Of a stretch of 64,000 bases of DNA, positions 41,313 to 53,109 are shown piece by piece (position 1 is the stretch's first letter; the number at the start of each line of letters is the position of its first letter). The stretch is from assembly GCF_027244095.1 (NCBI RefSeq), contig NC_069669.1, positions 5,172,501 to 5,236,500 on the forward strand. The letters are read 5' to 3'. The position numbers were made by a program, and so were the translations under genes. This stretch comes from Hemicordylus capensis (lineage: Eukaryota > Chordata > Lepidosauria > Squamata > Cordylidae). The notes under the pieces are model-generated. The model did no database searches, was not told the DNA's origin, and was given only the letters and a program-made list of their open reading frames with translations.

Positions 41313-41536
41313 GTGTGCTGTCATGTCGATTTCGACTCCTGGCGCCCACAGAGCCCAGGAGGGTTTTCTTTGGTAGAGTACAGGAGGGGCTGGCCATTGC
41401 CTTCTCCTGCGCAGTATGCGATGCTGCCTTTCAGCACCTTCCTATATCACTGCTGCCCAATATTGTAGCATTGGGGATTCGAACCGGCAACCTTCTGCTT
41501 GCTAGTCAAGCATTTCCTCGCTGCGCCACTTAAGGT
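41313..41536 (-). mobile_element. second tRNA SINE family
   Basis: Full copy; reverse strand box B GGTTCGAATCCCC and box A TGGCGCAGCGAGGAAATG are close to intact. Abuts a 5S/tRNA SINE. Confidence 0.85.
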
Positions 41537-41832
41537 AGCTGGTCTTATGGTAGCAAGCATGAATGGTTCCCTTTGCTAGGCAGGGTCTGCCCTGGTTTGC
41601 ATTTGGATGAATGACAACATGTGTGTACTGTAAGGGGGATGGGGCCACTCTGAGAAGAGCACCTGCCTGCTTGCATGCAGAAGGTCCCAAGTTCCCTCCC
41701 TGGCAGCATCTCCAAGAGAGGGCTGAGAGAGATTCCTGCCTGCAGCCTTGGAGAAGCCGCTGCCAGTCTGGGTAAACAATCCTGAGCTAGATGGACCAAG
41801 GGTCTGACTCAGCAGAAGGTAGTTTCCTATGT
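41537..41832 (+). mobile_element. 5S/tRNA chimeric SINE
   Basis: TTTGCTAGGCAGGGTCTGCC head; ends GGTCTGACTCAGCAGAAGG. Confidence 0.85.
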
Positions 41833-42289
41833 CCAAAGGGACCCTTTCCCACTGCATGTCCCCCAAAGGATGGAGGCAGAGTCTTTCTGGGTCAGGCTAC
41901 AGAAGGTCCTTCTCAGCCAGTGGTCCTGAGCTCCCTGGAGGGGCTGGCCAGGCTCCCACCCCCACTGAATGCAGGAGGAAAGATGTATTTGGACCAGCTG
42001 TCCAAAGCAGAGCCAGATGAGACCCCCCTTTGGCAGCGTGGCTGCTAGTCGGAGTGCTGTTTTGTGACCTTTCTTTTGTTTCTGGTGCTTAGACGTCTCC
42101 ATTCTCCCAGGTCTGTGTTTTTGGGGGCACTGCATGCCGCGGGGCAAAAGGCACCAAATCCTGTGGGGCCCCTTCTCTGAAGCAACCCCACCACCAGCCT
42201 CTGCCATGAGCCCCCGGCACTGTGGGGCCTTTGTAAGAGAGCGGCGGCAGGGAGCCCTCCCCCGCGCCCAGCCTAGCCCCACATTTGCA

Positions 42290-43500
42290 GCGCTGGCAAT
42301 TACGCGGTGCGGGCTGCTCCGCTGAAGAAAGGGTCTGGGGGGCTTAGCCCGGGTTCCGCGCGGAAAGGAGCGGGGGGCGCTTCTCCGCCTCTCCCTCCGA
42401 GTCCGGCAGGCAGCTTGCCCCAATTCCGCCCCCCTCCCATCACTTCGTTCCAGCCGTCCAAGAAAAGAAGCGGCGGCTGCCTCTGGCGCAAGCCGGGGAG
42501 AGGCCGAAGAAGCTGGAAAGGGCGCCCCGCGGCGGTGCGTGGGCCAGACCAGCTTGGCTCCGCCTCGCCCAGTCTCCCCCCTCGGGGTGCCCGAGCGCCG
42601 CGGCTCCGCTGGGATCCCGCGGCGCTGCAGCCTCCCTTCCCCGGCAAGGTAGGACACGTCCACATCGTTCGGCCTCCCCCATCTCGGGGTCCCTCCCTCT
42701 CTCCCCAGCAAGGCTCGGCTGACAAGCGGCCCGCCCGTCTCGGCGGCAAGGAAGCCCCCGCCCCGCGCGAGCTGTAGCCGCCCCCTCCGCCGATGTGTGT
42801 GGGGCGGGGGGGGGGTGTCAGCCAGGAGCTCGCCCCGACTGAGGAAACCCTGCCCTGCCGCCGCCGCCGCCGCCGCCTTCTGGGGCGGGGTCCGTCTGGA
42901 AGGGCACTCTGCGTACGCTCAGGGGCTCGCTCGGCCCTGCCGCAGCGGGAGTACTGCCGACCCGTGCCCGCACTCCGTGGCACGAAGCGACGGGGCACCC
43001 CGCCAGGCCAAGGGCCCTGGGGAGGCCGGGGCGGTGTGGCTGCGGTGCCGCCCGGCTGGGGCTGTGTTTGTTTTCCTTCGGCTCTGACCCCTCCTGAGTT
43101 CCTCAGCCAGCCAGCCAGCCAGCGGCCCGCCCCGTCTGCAGCGGGAGCCAAGAGCCGGCCTGGCTCTTCCGAGCTTGTCTCAGGCCCCCTCCAGCAGGAA
43201 GTGGGGGGGGGCGCGGGGAGGGGGGGCTCCCTCCACAGGGCCGGGCTCCTCCCCTCCTCCCTCTCGCCCCAGGCAGGACCCCCCGCCCCCCAGCGAGCCC
43301 AGGCTCCAGGCGGCACCTGCTGACTCGCCCGGCCCGGATGGAGCAGGCCAGCTCCTGCTCTCCCCGGCTTGGCTTCGGGCCACCGCAGGCCGCTCAGACG
43401 CGCTGGAATGCAGGAACGCCGCCGCGTGAGGGTGGGGGGAGCCAGGCCCAGGCAGGCAGGCGCTGCAGAGCAAGCGGGGGCGCAGCGCGGAAGGGGTGAG
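42290..43500. promoter_or_regulatory. second CpG island inside GLIS2 intron 1
   Basis: CpG-dense, repeat-free stretch flanked by SINEs. Plus-strand donor-like sites (CAAG|GTAGGA near 42646, AGGG|GTGAGG near 43494) are visible; no convincing minus-strand donor was found. It could be an alternative GLIS2 promoter, an antisense RNA promoter or an enhancer. Confidence 0.5.
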
Positions 43501-43977
43501 GGCAGCCTCGAGCGGGGTGGGGAGGAGACGCTTGAAATGCACCCTCTCAGCCTTCGCCTGCCTTGCCCCAGCCAGCCCCCACCGCCACCGCCAAGCCCCA
43601 AGCAGCGGGGTTTTCAGCGCTGCCCAGCCAGACCTGGCATCTGCGCTTGGTCTTTCGGAGCTAAATGTGGCGCGGGGGGGGGAGCCCGAAAGCGCACTCC
43701 TTGCCCCCCACCAACACAGGAAGCTGCTAGACCTCCAGTCCATCTTGTCAGCATCCTCTGCACTGACTGGCAGCGGCTCAAGGTTCCAAACAAAACAGGA
43801 TCCTCCCCTATCCGGTGATGCAGCAGGTGGGGATACGGCACTCTGCAGGCCAAGCAGGGGCTTTGCCCGAGAGCTGCAGCTTCTGCCGGTGAGCTAAGAG
43901 AGCTGCTATCCTGAGTCCCACCCTTGGTCCAGCCAGCTCCGTGCTGACTGTACTGACTGACAGCAGCTCTCCAGCCC

Positions 43978-44160
43978 ACTCCGGATGGAGCCGCTCCGAA
44001 AAGAGCAGAAGGTTCCAAGTCCCCTCCCTGGCAGCATCTCCAAGATCGGGCTGAAAGGGACTCCTGCCTGCAAGCTTGGAGAAGCCACTGCCAGTCTGGG
44101 TAGACAACACTGGGCTAGATGGACCAAGGGTCTGACTCAGTATATGGCCGCTTCCTATGT
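43978..44160 (+). mobile_element. 5S/tRNA SINE, 5'-truncated
   Basis: From the decayed tRNA part (GGAGCCGCTCCGAAAAGAGC) to the tail CTAGATGGACCAAGGGTCTG. Confidence 0.8.
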
Positions 44161-44166
44161 TCCCAT

Positions 44167-44402
44167 GTTTTATTTATTTATTTTATTTTTTACATTTTAT
44201 ATCCCACTCTTCCTCCAAGGAGCCCAGAGTGGTGTACTACATACTTGAGTTTCTCTTTCACAACAACCCTGTGAAGTAGGCTAGGCTGAGAGAGAAGTGA
44301 CTGGCCCAGAGACACCCTGCTAGTTGCATGGCTGAATGGGGATTTGAACTCGGGTCTCCCCGGTCCTAGTCCAGCACTCTCACCACTACACCACGCTGGC
44401 TC
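44167..44402 (-). mobile_element. Sauria-type tRNA SINE
   Basis: Complete minus-strand copy from the ATATCCCACTCTTCCTCCAA end to CACTACACCACGCTGGC. Confidence 0.88.
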
Positions 44403-44934
44403 TTCCCCAGTTAATCTCCTCTGAGCCCTTTGGGCGCTGATCTTTTGCCCCTGCCCCTGCTCCTCCTCTCCTCCCTCCCCAGCAGGCAAGGTCAGGGTGT
44501 ACTGCTGGGAAGAGCAGGCCACGGAAGAGCAGGCCACGTGTGGAGATCTCGGAGGCCGCTCACACGGAGTGCCCGGGGCCCCTCCCGAGGCCCTTCAAGT
44601 GTGTCAGCTCAGAGGCATGCAAGGTGGTCGGATCCCCCACAGACGGGGTGCAGCTGTGACAGGAACTGATTAGGAAGGAGCCGGCAGCGGAAGCCCGTGT
44701 GGGCTGTGGCAGCAGCAGCAGCGGGGGGAGGGAGGGAGGCCCCAATTCCAGCCTCTAATTCCAGCCTCCTTTCCAAAGGCTGCTTGGCTTCCTCCCTGCC
44801 CCCCCCCCCCGCTTCATGGCAAGCATGTTTGGAACTGGCCAAGGGCCAGCTGTGTGGGGAGGGCTCTGCCCCCACCAACTGATTCTCCCCAGAAGAGACG
44901 GAACCCTGCCCCTGCCTCAGCAAGAGATCTGGAA

Positions 44935-44986
<52 letters not shown>

Positions 44987-46959
44987 AGCAACTTCCTCCA
45001 TGGGTGGGGCTCTTGGGAAGGGGCCGTTCTTAGGCTCTGTCAAGCCCCAGTGGCAGAGTGGGGGGGGCTCTCTCTCTCTCTATAGGCTGCCATCTCTGCT
45101 TAGCCCTCCTGCCTCGCATACTCTTCCTGGGGAGTGGGGGGCTGCGCTTTAGCTAATGGTGTGGGAGGGGGCTCCATCACTCCTCTAGACAGGCAAAAGC
45201 ATGGCCTTCCATTTCCTCTTCCCAGGATGTTTATTCTGCGCTCCAACTTCTGCTCCGCTTTTCTACTGAAAACTCTGCACACAAGACTGTCAGCGACCAA
45301 GGCTGGGTGAAAACCGCTTTCCCGCAAAGCAAAAGACTGCTTTCACCCCACACTTTGAAAAGCAGAGGGAGAGAGATGCAACCCTCCCCACCCACCAGCA
45401 GCAGCGGCGGCAGCCTGCCAAGGGACCCCACTCCCCCCTTGCCAAGGCTTTGCCAGCCACACCTCTTGCCACCCATCCTGAACAGGAGACTTGCAGCTGC
45501 CCCCAGAGGCCTCCTGGAGGGCCCCATACATGCCCTCTGGCTACTCCCAGCCCTTCCTTTGGGACAGGGGGCTGCCCTGCCGACCCCTGCAGCCAAGTTC
45601 CAGGGGAGCTCGAGTCCTTCCGGGCCTCTTTCCTTCCCATCAGAAGCTGGGCTGGCTGCCCCCACAAGCCTGCCCCAGCTCAGGGCCCCGGGTGGGGGTG
45701 GCCTCGCCCCTTTGCAGATGTCCAGTTTGAGAACCAGACACCAAGGCCAAGCCCGAAGGGCGGAGGTCAAGCCGGCCTCACCGAGGCCGGCCAAGTGGCC
45801 CTGGAGAGTCCCACTGGCCACCAGGCCAAGTCCGACCTGCCCCGGCATGCTGGCAAACTGTACAGGAACTGGGGCGCCCCCAGGGGGCTGCCGGGCCCCT
45901 CGCCCCTGGAGGCTCAGGAAGAAGGCCGGGTGTCGCCACCCCTGAGGCATGGCCTGTGCGGGGAGGGGGGGCTGCTGCCTCCTTGAAGCCACTGCCTTCC
46001 CCTCAAGCCAGCGGCCTCACACTGGATTCCTGAGCTCCTCCTGGGAGCCAGCCTGGGTGGGGCTCTCTGGATGGGAAGCCGCTCCGACTGCCTCTCTCTC
46101 TCTCTCTCTCTCAGCTGCGGCGGCTGCCAAACCAAACTGGCCCCAGAGCACAAAATTCCTGGGAACAAGCCTTCCTAGAATCCAGAGGATCCGGGAGAGC
46201 AGCAGCCACCCCTCCCGGCTCCCGGGGGCGTGGGGGGAAGAGGCGCTTCAGGCCCACAGCCACAGGGCCCAGCAGGCTGGCCTCTGCTGCTGCTGCTGCG
46301 CTCAGGCGCCCGACACCCCTCCAGTGTCGGCCTCGCTTGTGCACAGCGGGGCTGTGAGGTTCAGCCTCAGCCTGGACGGGGAGCCCCGCAGAAGCCCAGC
46401 TGCCAGCCTAGTCCCGGGGAACAGGACTATCTCCTGCACCGGACCAGAGCCTGAGGCAAGGGTGATGGGCTCGTCTCTTCAGAACGGAAATCAAAGCAAA
46501 CCCACTGTGGCTGGCTGAGCTTGGCAGGAAGGCTGATACTGGGTCAGGGACAGTCTGGGAGGCAGCTGGAAACGCTGAGCTGTGCAGGGCTCTGGTGGTC
46601 AGCGCTGCCCCCCCCCCACAGATTTTGCTAGGACTGTCAACCCTGCAGGGGGGCTCAGCCCCAGCTCTTTGGCCTGTCCAGTGGCTTTTGCTCAGGCCCC
46701 TTGAGTGACCCACACCCTCTCTCCACTGCCCCCACCCCCAGGCAGGTCCATCCCATCCTGACTCATACCAGTCCCAGCTAGGCATGCACTGGATGCGGTC
46801 AGAAAGCAGCCAAGCAGTTTGATTCAGGCTGTGCTCATCCTCTCCAAGAGCACATATCCCTTGGCTTAAAGCTAGGGCCTCTGCTCGCCTGTGGCGACTC
46901 AGGGTGTCCTCCAAGCAAGCAGCCAAGGAAGCCTTTTTGAAACAGGAGAGAACTAACTT

Positions 46960-46965
<6 letters not shown>
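44403..46965. other. GLIS2 intron 1, mostly unique
   Basis: CA and CT microsatellites (44938, 45069, 46089). A 212-codon open frame at 45307-45945 has no recognisable domain and is treated as chance. Confidence 0.4.
44938..44986. repeat. (CA)n microsatellite
   Basis: About 24 uninterrupted CA units in GLIS2 intron 1. Confidence 0.95.

Positions 46966-46991
<26 letters not shown>
46966..46991. repeat. (CA)n microsatellite
   Basis: About 13 CA units directly before a hAT MITE. Confidence 0.95.
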
Positions 46992-46992
<1 letters not shown>

Positions 46993-47116
46993 TCCCTCTA
47001 ATGGATTCCCAGATGTTGACTACAGCTCCCAGAATCCCAAGCAAAAGCCATTGCAACTGGGGATTCTGGGAGCTGTAGTCAACTACATCTGGGAATCCCT
47101 GTCAGAGAGAACACTG
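46991..47116. mobile_element. hAT-type MITE after a CA repeat
   Basis: CATTCCCTCTAATGGATTCC to GGGAATCCCTGTCAGAGAGA with GACTACAGCTCCCAGAATCC arms. Confidence 0.7.
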
Positions 47117-47151
47117 ACCCCCACCCTTTCAGGATGTAGAGGGTGGAGTGA

Positions 47152-47443
47152 GGAACATAGGAAGCTGCCATATACTGAGTCAGACCATGGGTCCATCTAG
47201 CTCAGTATTATCTTCACAGACTGGCAGCAGCTTCTCCAAGGTTGCAGGCATGAGTCTCTCTCAGCCCTATCTTGGAGATGCTGCCAGGGAGGGAACCTGG
47301 AACCCTCTGCACTTCCCAGAGCGGCTCCATCCCCTACAGGGAATCTCTTACAGTGCTCACACTTCTAGTCTCCCATTCAAATGCAACCAGGATGGACCCT
47401 GCTTAGCTAAGGGGACCAGTCATGCTTGCTACCACAAGACCAG
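47152..47443 (-). mobile_element. 5S/tRNA chimeric SINE
   Basis: Complete minus-strand copy, tail GGAAGCTGCCATATACTGAG, 5S head GATGGACCCTGCTTAGCTAA. Confidence 0.85.
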
Positions 47444-48448
47444 CTCTCCTCCCTGTACGCAATTCTATAAGGAAATTCTTGCGGGGAGGGCTACAGATCT
47501 CGGGGACGCCTACTGGGAGCTCTCTGGGCCTCAGTCAGGATAGGAAACCTCCAGAGCCAGGAAGGAGGGAGGGGAAGCCTCCCACAGTTCCTCACCCCTA
47601 CGCTGAGCGTGCATGCAGCCCCACAGCTCCCACTTGAGAGTGGCACCCTTCAGCCACACCTCCTCTTCCGCCCCCAGGGTAGCATCAGTCTGGGGCCTCG
47701 TCATCCGAGAGGTGTGCAAAGGCAGGAGGCCAGGCTGAAACTCGGCCAGGCTTATCGGCTTCCTTCCTTCGTGACAGATGGACAGGCAGGCCTGCCCCCC
47801 AGAGGAGGGAGGAAGGGCTCCCCATTCCCCATGAAGGCGGCTCAGGGCTGGCAGGGGACACTAAGCTCTGCACAGGCCCAGCTGCGCCCAACCAGGACCC
47901 CACCCCGGGGGGAGAGGGGGCTTGCTCCCTGGCAGAGCGGACCCCTCACAGCTGGCAGGTGGGGGAGCCCCTTCTGTTAAGATCTCTAGGGCCAGGAAGC
48001 ATCCCACGCCTGGGGGGGGGGCACTTTGCATAGAGTACGCCAGCCTCCCAATATGCATCCCCAGCCCTCCGCCTCCTCTGTTAGCAAATTCAGAAGGGCC
48101 ACCAAGGCCAGACTCTGAATGCTCAACCTTTTATGGACCAAAATGCTCCTAAGGGGCAGAGAAAAACCCACTTTTTCGGGCTCTGGGGGCTGAACTGGGC
48201 AGCTAAAGGAGGGATGGGGCTGTGCTAAGCCCCCTGGGAGCGGGGGGTGGGGGGGATGCCCAGGATTATCCTCATGCACATCACCCGCAATCCAGGTCCC
48301 CTCTTCTTTCTGTTCACAGCCAGTGCCAGGAGGAACCTCTTCCCTGCCATGCAAAGGGCTGCTGCTGCTGAACTCCCTGCTCCCCCTCCCAGGCTCCCCT
48401 CCCTGATCTACGTAGGGCTCCTTTCCTTCTTCTGGCTCCATGACCACA

Positions 48449-48742
48449 GGAACATGGGAAGCTGCCTTATACCGAGTCAGACCCTTGGTCCATCTAGCTC
48501 AGTGTTGTCTTCAGACAGGCAGCGGCTTCTCCAAGGTTGCAAGCAGGAGCCTCTCTCAGCCCTCTCTTGGAGATGCTACCAGGGAGGGAACTTGGAACCT
48601 TCTGCTCTTCCCAGAGAGGCTCCATCCCCAAAGGGGAATATCTTACAGTGCTTACACATCATGTCTCCCATTCATATGCAACCAGGACAGAACCTGCTTA
48701 GCCAAGGGGGCAAGTCATGCTGGCTGCCACAAGACCAGCTCT
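48449..48742 (-). mobile_element. 5S/tRNA chimeric SINE
   Basis: Complete minus-strand copy, followed at once by a fragment of the second tRNA SINE family. Confidence 0.85.
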
Positions 48743-48746
48743 ACCA

Positions 48747-48815
48747 GCGGGGATTTGCACCAGCAGCTTCATGCTTGCTAGGCAAGTCATTTCCCGCTGC
48801 GTCGTTAGGTGGCTT
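48747..48815 (-). mobile_element. second tRNA SINE family, head fragment
   Basis: GGGATTTGCACCAGCAGC and CGCTGCGTCGTTAGGTGG (reverse-strand boxes B and A). Confidence 0.6.
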
Positions 48816-50245
48816 ATGTGGGGAAGAAGACCCTTGGAAATCCTGCGTTGTGGAGAAAAGCTCAGCAGGCGGAGGGGTGAACCGGGGGTGCCATGGCCAG
48901 GGGAAGAGGAGGAACAGGACCCAGGTGTACCCCACGATCCCTGAAGAATCTGATCCAGAGAATGCTCTCTGCCAGCCTGAACCAGGCGTGCCCTCCATCC
49001 ATCCCCGCAGGGAAAGTTCCCCTCCCTTGGTCAGGCGAGCGCTGCTTGGCTTAAAACCGAATCTCGCCATCTCCGCAGCTGGGGGGCTTGGGAAACTGCC
49101 CGAGAGATGGCAGCTCCTAGGGCACCCAGCTGTTCCTGCGGAGACTTGGCCATCGGTGGCCGGCCTACAGCTTCTGTGGGGCCCAGCCGGCCAAGGAAGG
49201 GGAGCGCAGCAGGGCTGTGGGTGTCTCCACCTGGGGCTCTGGAGTCGCCCCCCCCGCCGCAAGAGCAGCCAAGGAGAATGCCCGGGAGGGGTGGGGCTGT
49301 GCTTCCTGGCAGGGATGGCCTGGCCCCCGCCTGGGCCCCCCGGAGCACCTGCCTCTGTCCTCCTCGCCCTGCTCGCCCAAGCACAGCCGCCACCTCAGCA
49401 CAGCACGAAGCTCGGCCTCTTTGGACGCAAGACGTGCCGGGAAGGAGCCGGCGGTATCCCGAGCACTCCACCTGGGCAGCTGCCAAGGGGAGCCTGCCAG
49501 GCCCCAAGCTGTCTGCAGAGCCGCAGCTGCGAGGCAGAGCCAGCCAGAAATAGTGGGGCGGGCGGGGGGCAGGGAAGAGGAAGGAAAGGGCCTGCAGGCA
49601 TCGGGACAAGTCTGCGGGGTGGAGGGCAGCGCTGGGGAAGGAGGACCAGCAAAGGAGAGAGACGGTGCTTGGCAGAAAGGAAGACCCCGCAGGCGAGAGC
49701 CCTGCAGAAGCCCATGCCTTCTGTTCAGGCTAGAGGCGAGGGCCAGAGCGGGGAGGGGGGGGGCTGTGTCCAAATCCGTGCCCCAAAGCTGCCCCCTCTC
49801 ATCCTAACCGACCTCACAAGAGTTGCTGTGCAGCATGGATCGGAACCCAGGTCTACAGATCCACCAGCCCCCATGAGTGCCCCCAGCCCCCTGGTAAGCA
49901 GGATGCTGGGCAACCCACAGATCTCCTCACCCGAGGTCTCATTTTCACTGCCATTTTTGAGGAGGTAAGAAACAGCTGCAGTCCTTTCCCAGCAGGAGAT
50001 GAGCTCCCCCCCACCCCGGTTTCTTATCTCCCAGTGCAAAGGGCAGAAGACACCCCACACACACACACCCCCGCGCCCCTTCTCTCCCAAGGCCTCTGCC
50101 TGTGTGCTAGAAAAGGATCCGAGGGAGGGGGGGACTGGTGGTGACCACAAGTAATGGCTGGCTAGCGAGCGAAACCCAACACGGTAGATCCGTGACCTTG
50201 TACACCGGCTCGGGCTCTTGGGAGGAAGGAAAGGGGAAGAGACTG
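48816..50245. other. GLIS2 intron 1, unique GC-rich
   Basis: Long open frames on both strands but no conserved motif, signal peptide or splice structure seen. Confidence 0.4.
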
Positions 50246-50437
50246 TGTAGGAAGCGGCTTCCTACTGAGTCAGACCCTTGGTCCGTCTAGCTCAGCATTC
50301 TTTGCACTGACTGGCAGTGGCGCTCTGGGGTTTCAAACAGGGAAGGGCATTTCCCAGCCCACCGGGAGCTGCGACCAGGGACTGCATCTTCTGCAAGCAA
50401 GGCAAGGGGCTCTGTCACTGAGCCATGGTTCTCCCTC
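50246..50437 (-). mobile_element. tRNA-type relative of the 5S/tRNA SINE
   Basis: Same CR1-like tail but an older tRNA head (reverse of GGCTCAGTGACAGAGCCCC) and no 5S part visible. Confidence 0.7.
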
Positions 50438-50496
50438 GAAGCCATTCTAGATATCATTTTAAAAGTTCCATGAAGGGCCACCCTCAGGTGTCCTTT

Positions 50497-50816
50497 GGAG
50501 AGCTGGCCTTGTGGTAGCCAGCATGAATGGTCCCCTTTGCTAAGCAGGGTCTGCCCTGGTTTGCATTTGAATGGGAGGCTACATGTGTGAGCACTGTCAG
50601 ATATTCCCCTTAAGGGATGGGGCCGCTCTGGGAAAAAGAGCACCTGCCTGCTTCCACACAGAAGGTCCCAAGTCCCCTCCCTGGCAGCATCTCCAAGATG
50701 GGGCTGAGAGAGACTCCCGCCTGCAAGCTTGGAGAAGCCGCTGCCAGTCTGGGCAGACCATCCTGAGCTAGATGGACCCAGGGTCTGACTCAGCAGGAGG
50801 CAGCTTCCTAGGTTCC
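50497..50816 (+). mobile_element. 5S/tRNA chimeric SINE
   Basis: Full-length copy from GAGCTGGCCTTGTGGTAGCC to GGAGGCAGCTTCCTAGG. Confidence 0.85.
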
Positions 50817-51469
50817 TGAGCAGCCACAGAATGTCTGGGGTCAGTAAACGGGTCAGCTCCACCGAGAGGGCTGACGCCAAGGCAGGCGCTGCGCAGACGG
50901 AGCAGCGAAGCGTAGCATGTTGGCCTTGGGCCGGGGAGAGGGTCACGGCCGTGCTCCAGGCCTGGCTTACCTCACAGGGCTGCTTTTACTTGAAACGTAT
51001 CACTCGTCCAAGTGGCTCAAAATGGTTCCCGGCACAAAGGGATAAAGTCATACACACCAGAGCTATCTCGGGCTAATCTATCTCTATAGAGCTATAGCCA
51101 TATAATCTATCTCTACAGCTATCTCTATAGAGCTATCACCTGGCTAAAAAACAAATGGAAACTACCGCAGAAAGGACCTAGCCTGTGGGGCAAGAAAGGT
51201 TTGCCATCTCCCCCCCCGCCCCCAAATCCAATAAAGAGCTAGCTCCTTAAACCCCTTCAGGAAGAAGGTTTCCTGAGTTTGAAGGCATGTCGTAGTGACA
51301 AAGTGGCGGTGTGGGGGGGAAGAGAAGAATAAAACAGGGACCAAGACATCAGCACCAAATGCACACACTGCTCCAGCAGCACCTGCCCCAGAGATGCTGC
51401 CCCCCGCCCCCACCCAGAGGAAGCTTCCTGTCGGCTTCTCAGCCTCTTTCCTCTGGGACTGCCCTGGCA

Positions 51470-51729
51470 ATTATTAATTATTATTATTATTATTATTATT
51501 ACTACTACTACTACTACTACATTTATATCCCGCTTTTCCTCCAAGGAGCCCAGAGCGGTGCACTACATACTTGAGTTTCTCTTTCACAACAACCCTGTGA
51601 AGTAGGTCAGGCTGAGAGAGAAGTGACTGGCCCAGAGCCACCCAGCTAGTTTCACGGCTGAATGGGGATTTGAACTCGGGTCTCCCCGGTCCTAGTCCAG
51701 CATGCTAACCACTACACCACGCTGGCTCA
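51470..51729 (-). mobile_element. Sauria-type tRNA SINE with ATT/CTA microsatellite tail
   Basis: Complete copy whose 3' tail has grown into (ATT)n(CTA)n at 51473-51520. Confidence 0.88.
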
Positions 51730-51829
51730 TGCCTTCTATGCCTGTGGGGTTGGGGCAACCCTCCCCTCTCCAGCCCGGGAGGGGCTCTCCTTGCTGCTAC
51801 GGGAGCCCAAGTAAGCCTCTTCCATCTGA

Positions 51830-51932
51830 CCCGGGGTGGGGAAACCTGGCCCTAAAAGCTGCTTTTGGACATCCAGAGAGGCTGGGAGTTGTAGCCACCA
51901 AACAGCTGGAGGGCCAGGTTTGCCCACCCCTG
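51830..51932. mobile_element. degenerate hAT-type MITE
   Basis: GGGGTGGGGAAACCTGGCCC and GGCCAGGTTTGCCCACCCCT are inverted ends. Confidence 0.65.
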
Positions 51933-52425
51933 CGAGTCTGACCTGCCCATGTGAACCTCAGAGAGGAAACGGGAGACCAAACACTGAAGGGATGGTGGTG
52001 CCGAGCACTGGGGGGGGGCACAGGTCAGCAGTGGGGAGGCTCACCCAAGAGTCTCACACTTTTTGCTATGTAAACTGCTTTTTTGTTGTTGTTGAAAAGT
52101 GGCATGTAACAGCAGCAGCAGCAACAACAACAACATCCTCTCTCCCTCAGGTGGCCGTAAGCCAGCTCGCCATGACTCAAGACCAGCCGAGAGCCATGAC
52201 CAGACTGCAGAGTCAGGAGGGCACTCTCCAGTGGGAGAAGGTTCTGCCTCCCGGGAGCACCAGGTAGCCCACTCCTCATTTCCAAACCTGCCAAAGACTC
52301 ATCCGACTTTGGCAGGTCTTTCTCCAGACCATGAGGACGACAAACATGCTGCTTGACATAAAGAACCCCCAAAGCGGAAAGTTCCAAAGGAGCTCAAAAA
52401 GCTCCTAGATGCTGCACCAGAAGAC

Positions 52426-52545
52426 CAGTGTTCCCTAGAGCAGGGATTCCCAGATGTCGTTGACTACACCTCCCATAATCCCCAGCTGCAGCTTATGGGA
52501 GGTGTAGTCAATGACATCTGGGAATCCCTGCTTCAGGGAACACTG
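52426..52545. mobile_element. hAT-type MITE
   Basis: Ends CAGTGTTCCCTAGAG / CAGGGAACACTG; flanks CAGAAGAC and CAAAAGAC (7 of 8). Confidence 0.85.
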
Positions 52546-52582
52546 CAAAAGACCCAATGTTACCATCTGAATGGTCATGCTA

Positions 52583-52680
52583 GGTCAAGGGTGGGCAAAG
52601 CTGGCCGTCCAGCTGTTGAACTACAACTGTGGCTGGGGATGATGGGAGTTGTAGTTCAGCCACAGTTGGAGGGCCTTCCT
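52583..52680. mobile_element. hAT-type MITE
   Basis: GGGCAAAGCTGGCCGTCCAG and inverted GAACTACAACTGTGGC/GTTGTAGTTCAGCCAC arms. Confidence 0.65.
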
Positions 52681-53109
52681 GGTGGCGGCACCTCGGCTTT
52701 GGAACGTGCGAAGAGGGCCCAAGAGTTGGCTGCCTTCCCCCACCCCCACAATTTGGCCCACAGATTTTCTTTTATCGGCTAAATTATCATCATCTGCTGC
52801 TGCTTTATTATCCATTCTTGTACTGTATTTCAATCTGTTTTTGCGGCTTACTGCGGACCGTCTTGGAGTTCTCGGCCTCTCCTCCTCTTCCTCCCTAAAT
52901 GTCTCCAACTGTCTCTTAGCACTTCTTGTGACAGTGAATGCCAAAGACCATCTTGAAATGCCTTGAATTAGGGGTTGTACGGAGACCATCTTCATCTTCT
53001 CCATCTTCAACCAGCCACAGATTCATTTCTCAAGGCAATCCTAGCTCCTCTCTCTCCGCTATCATGCCTCCCCTCCTTGGGTGCCCTTTCCCCCTCCCCC
53101 AGATTTGAG

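Noticed and set aside
42300-43601. 433-codon minus-strand open frame in the CpG island
   Set aside because: Arg/Pro/Gly/Ala-rich chance translation of CpG-island DNA with no recognisable domain.
45307-45945. 212-codon plus-strand frame in GLIS2 intron 1
   Set aside because: Low-complexity Pro/Ser/Gly-rich, no domain, competing frames open on the other strand.
48247-49968. 573-codon plus-strand open frame
   Set aside because: It runs through a complete minus-strand SINE and GC-rich DNA, has no conserved motif and no supporting splice pattern; stop-poor because of GC content.
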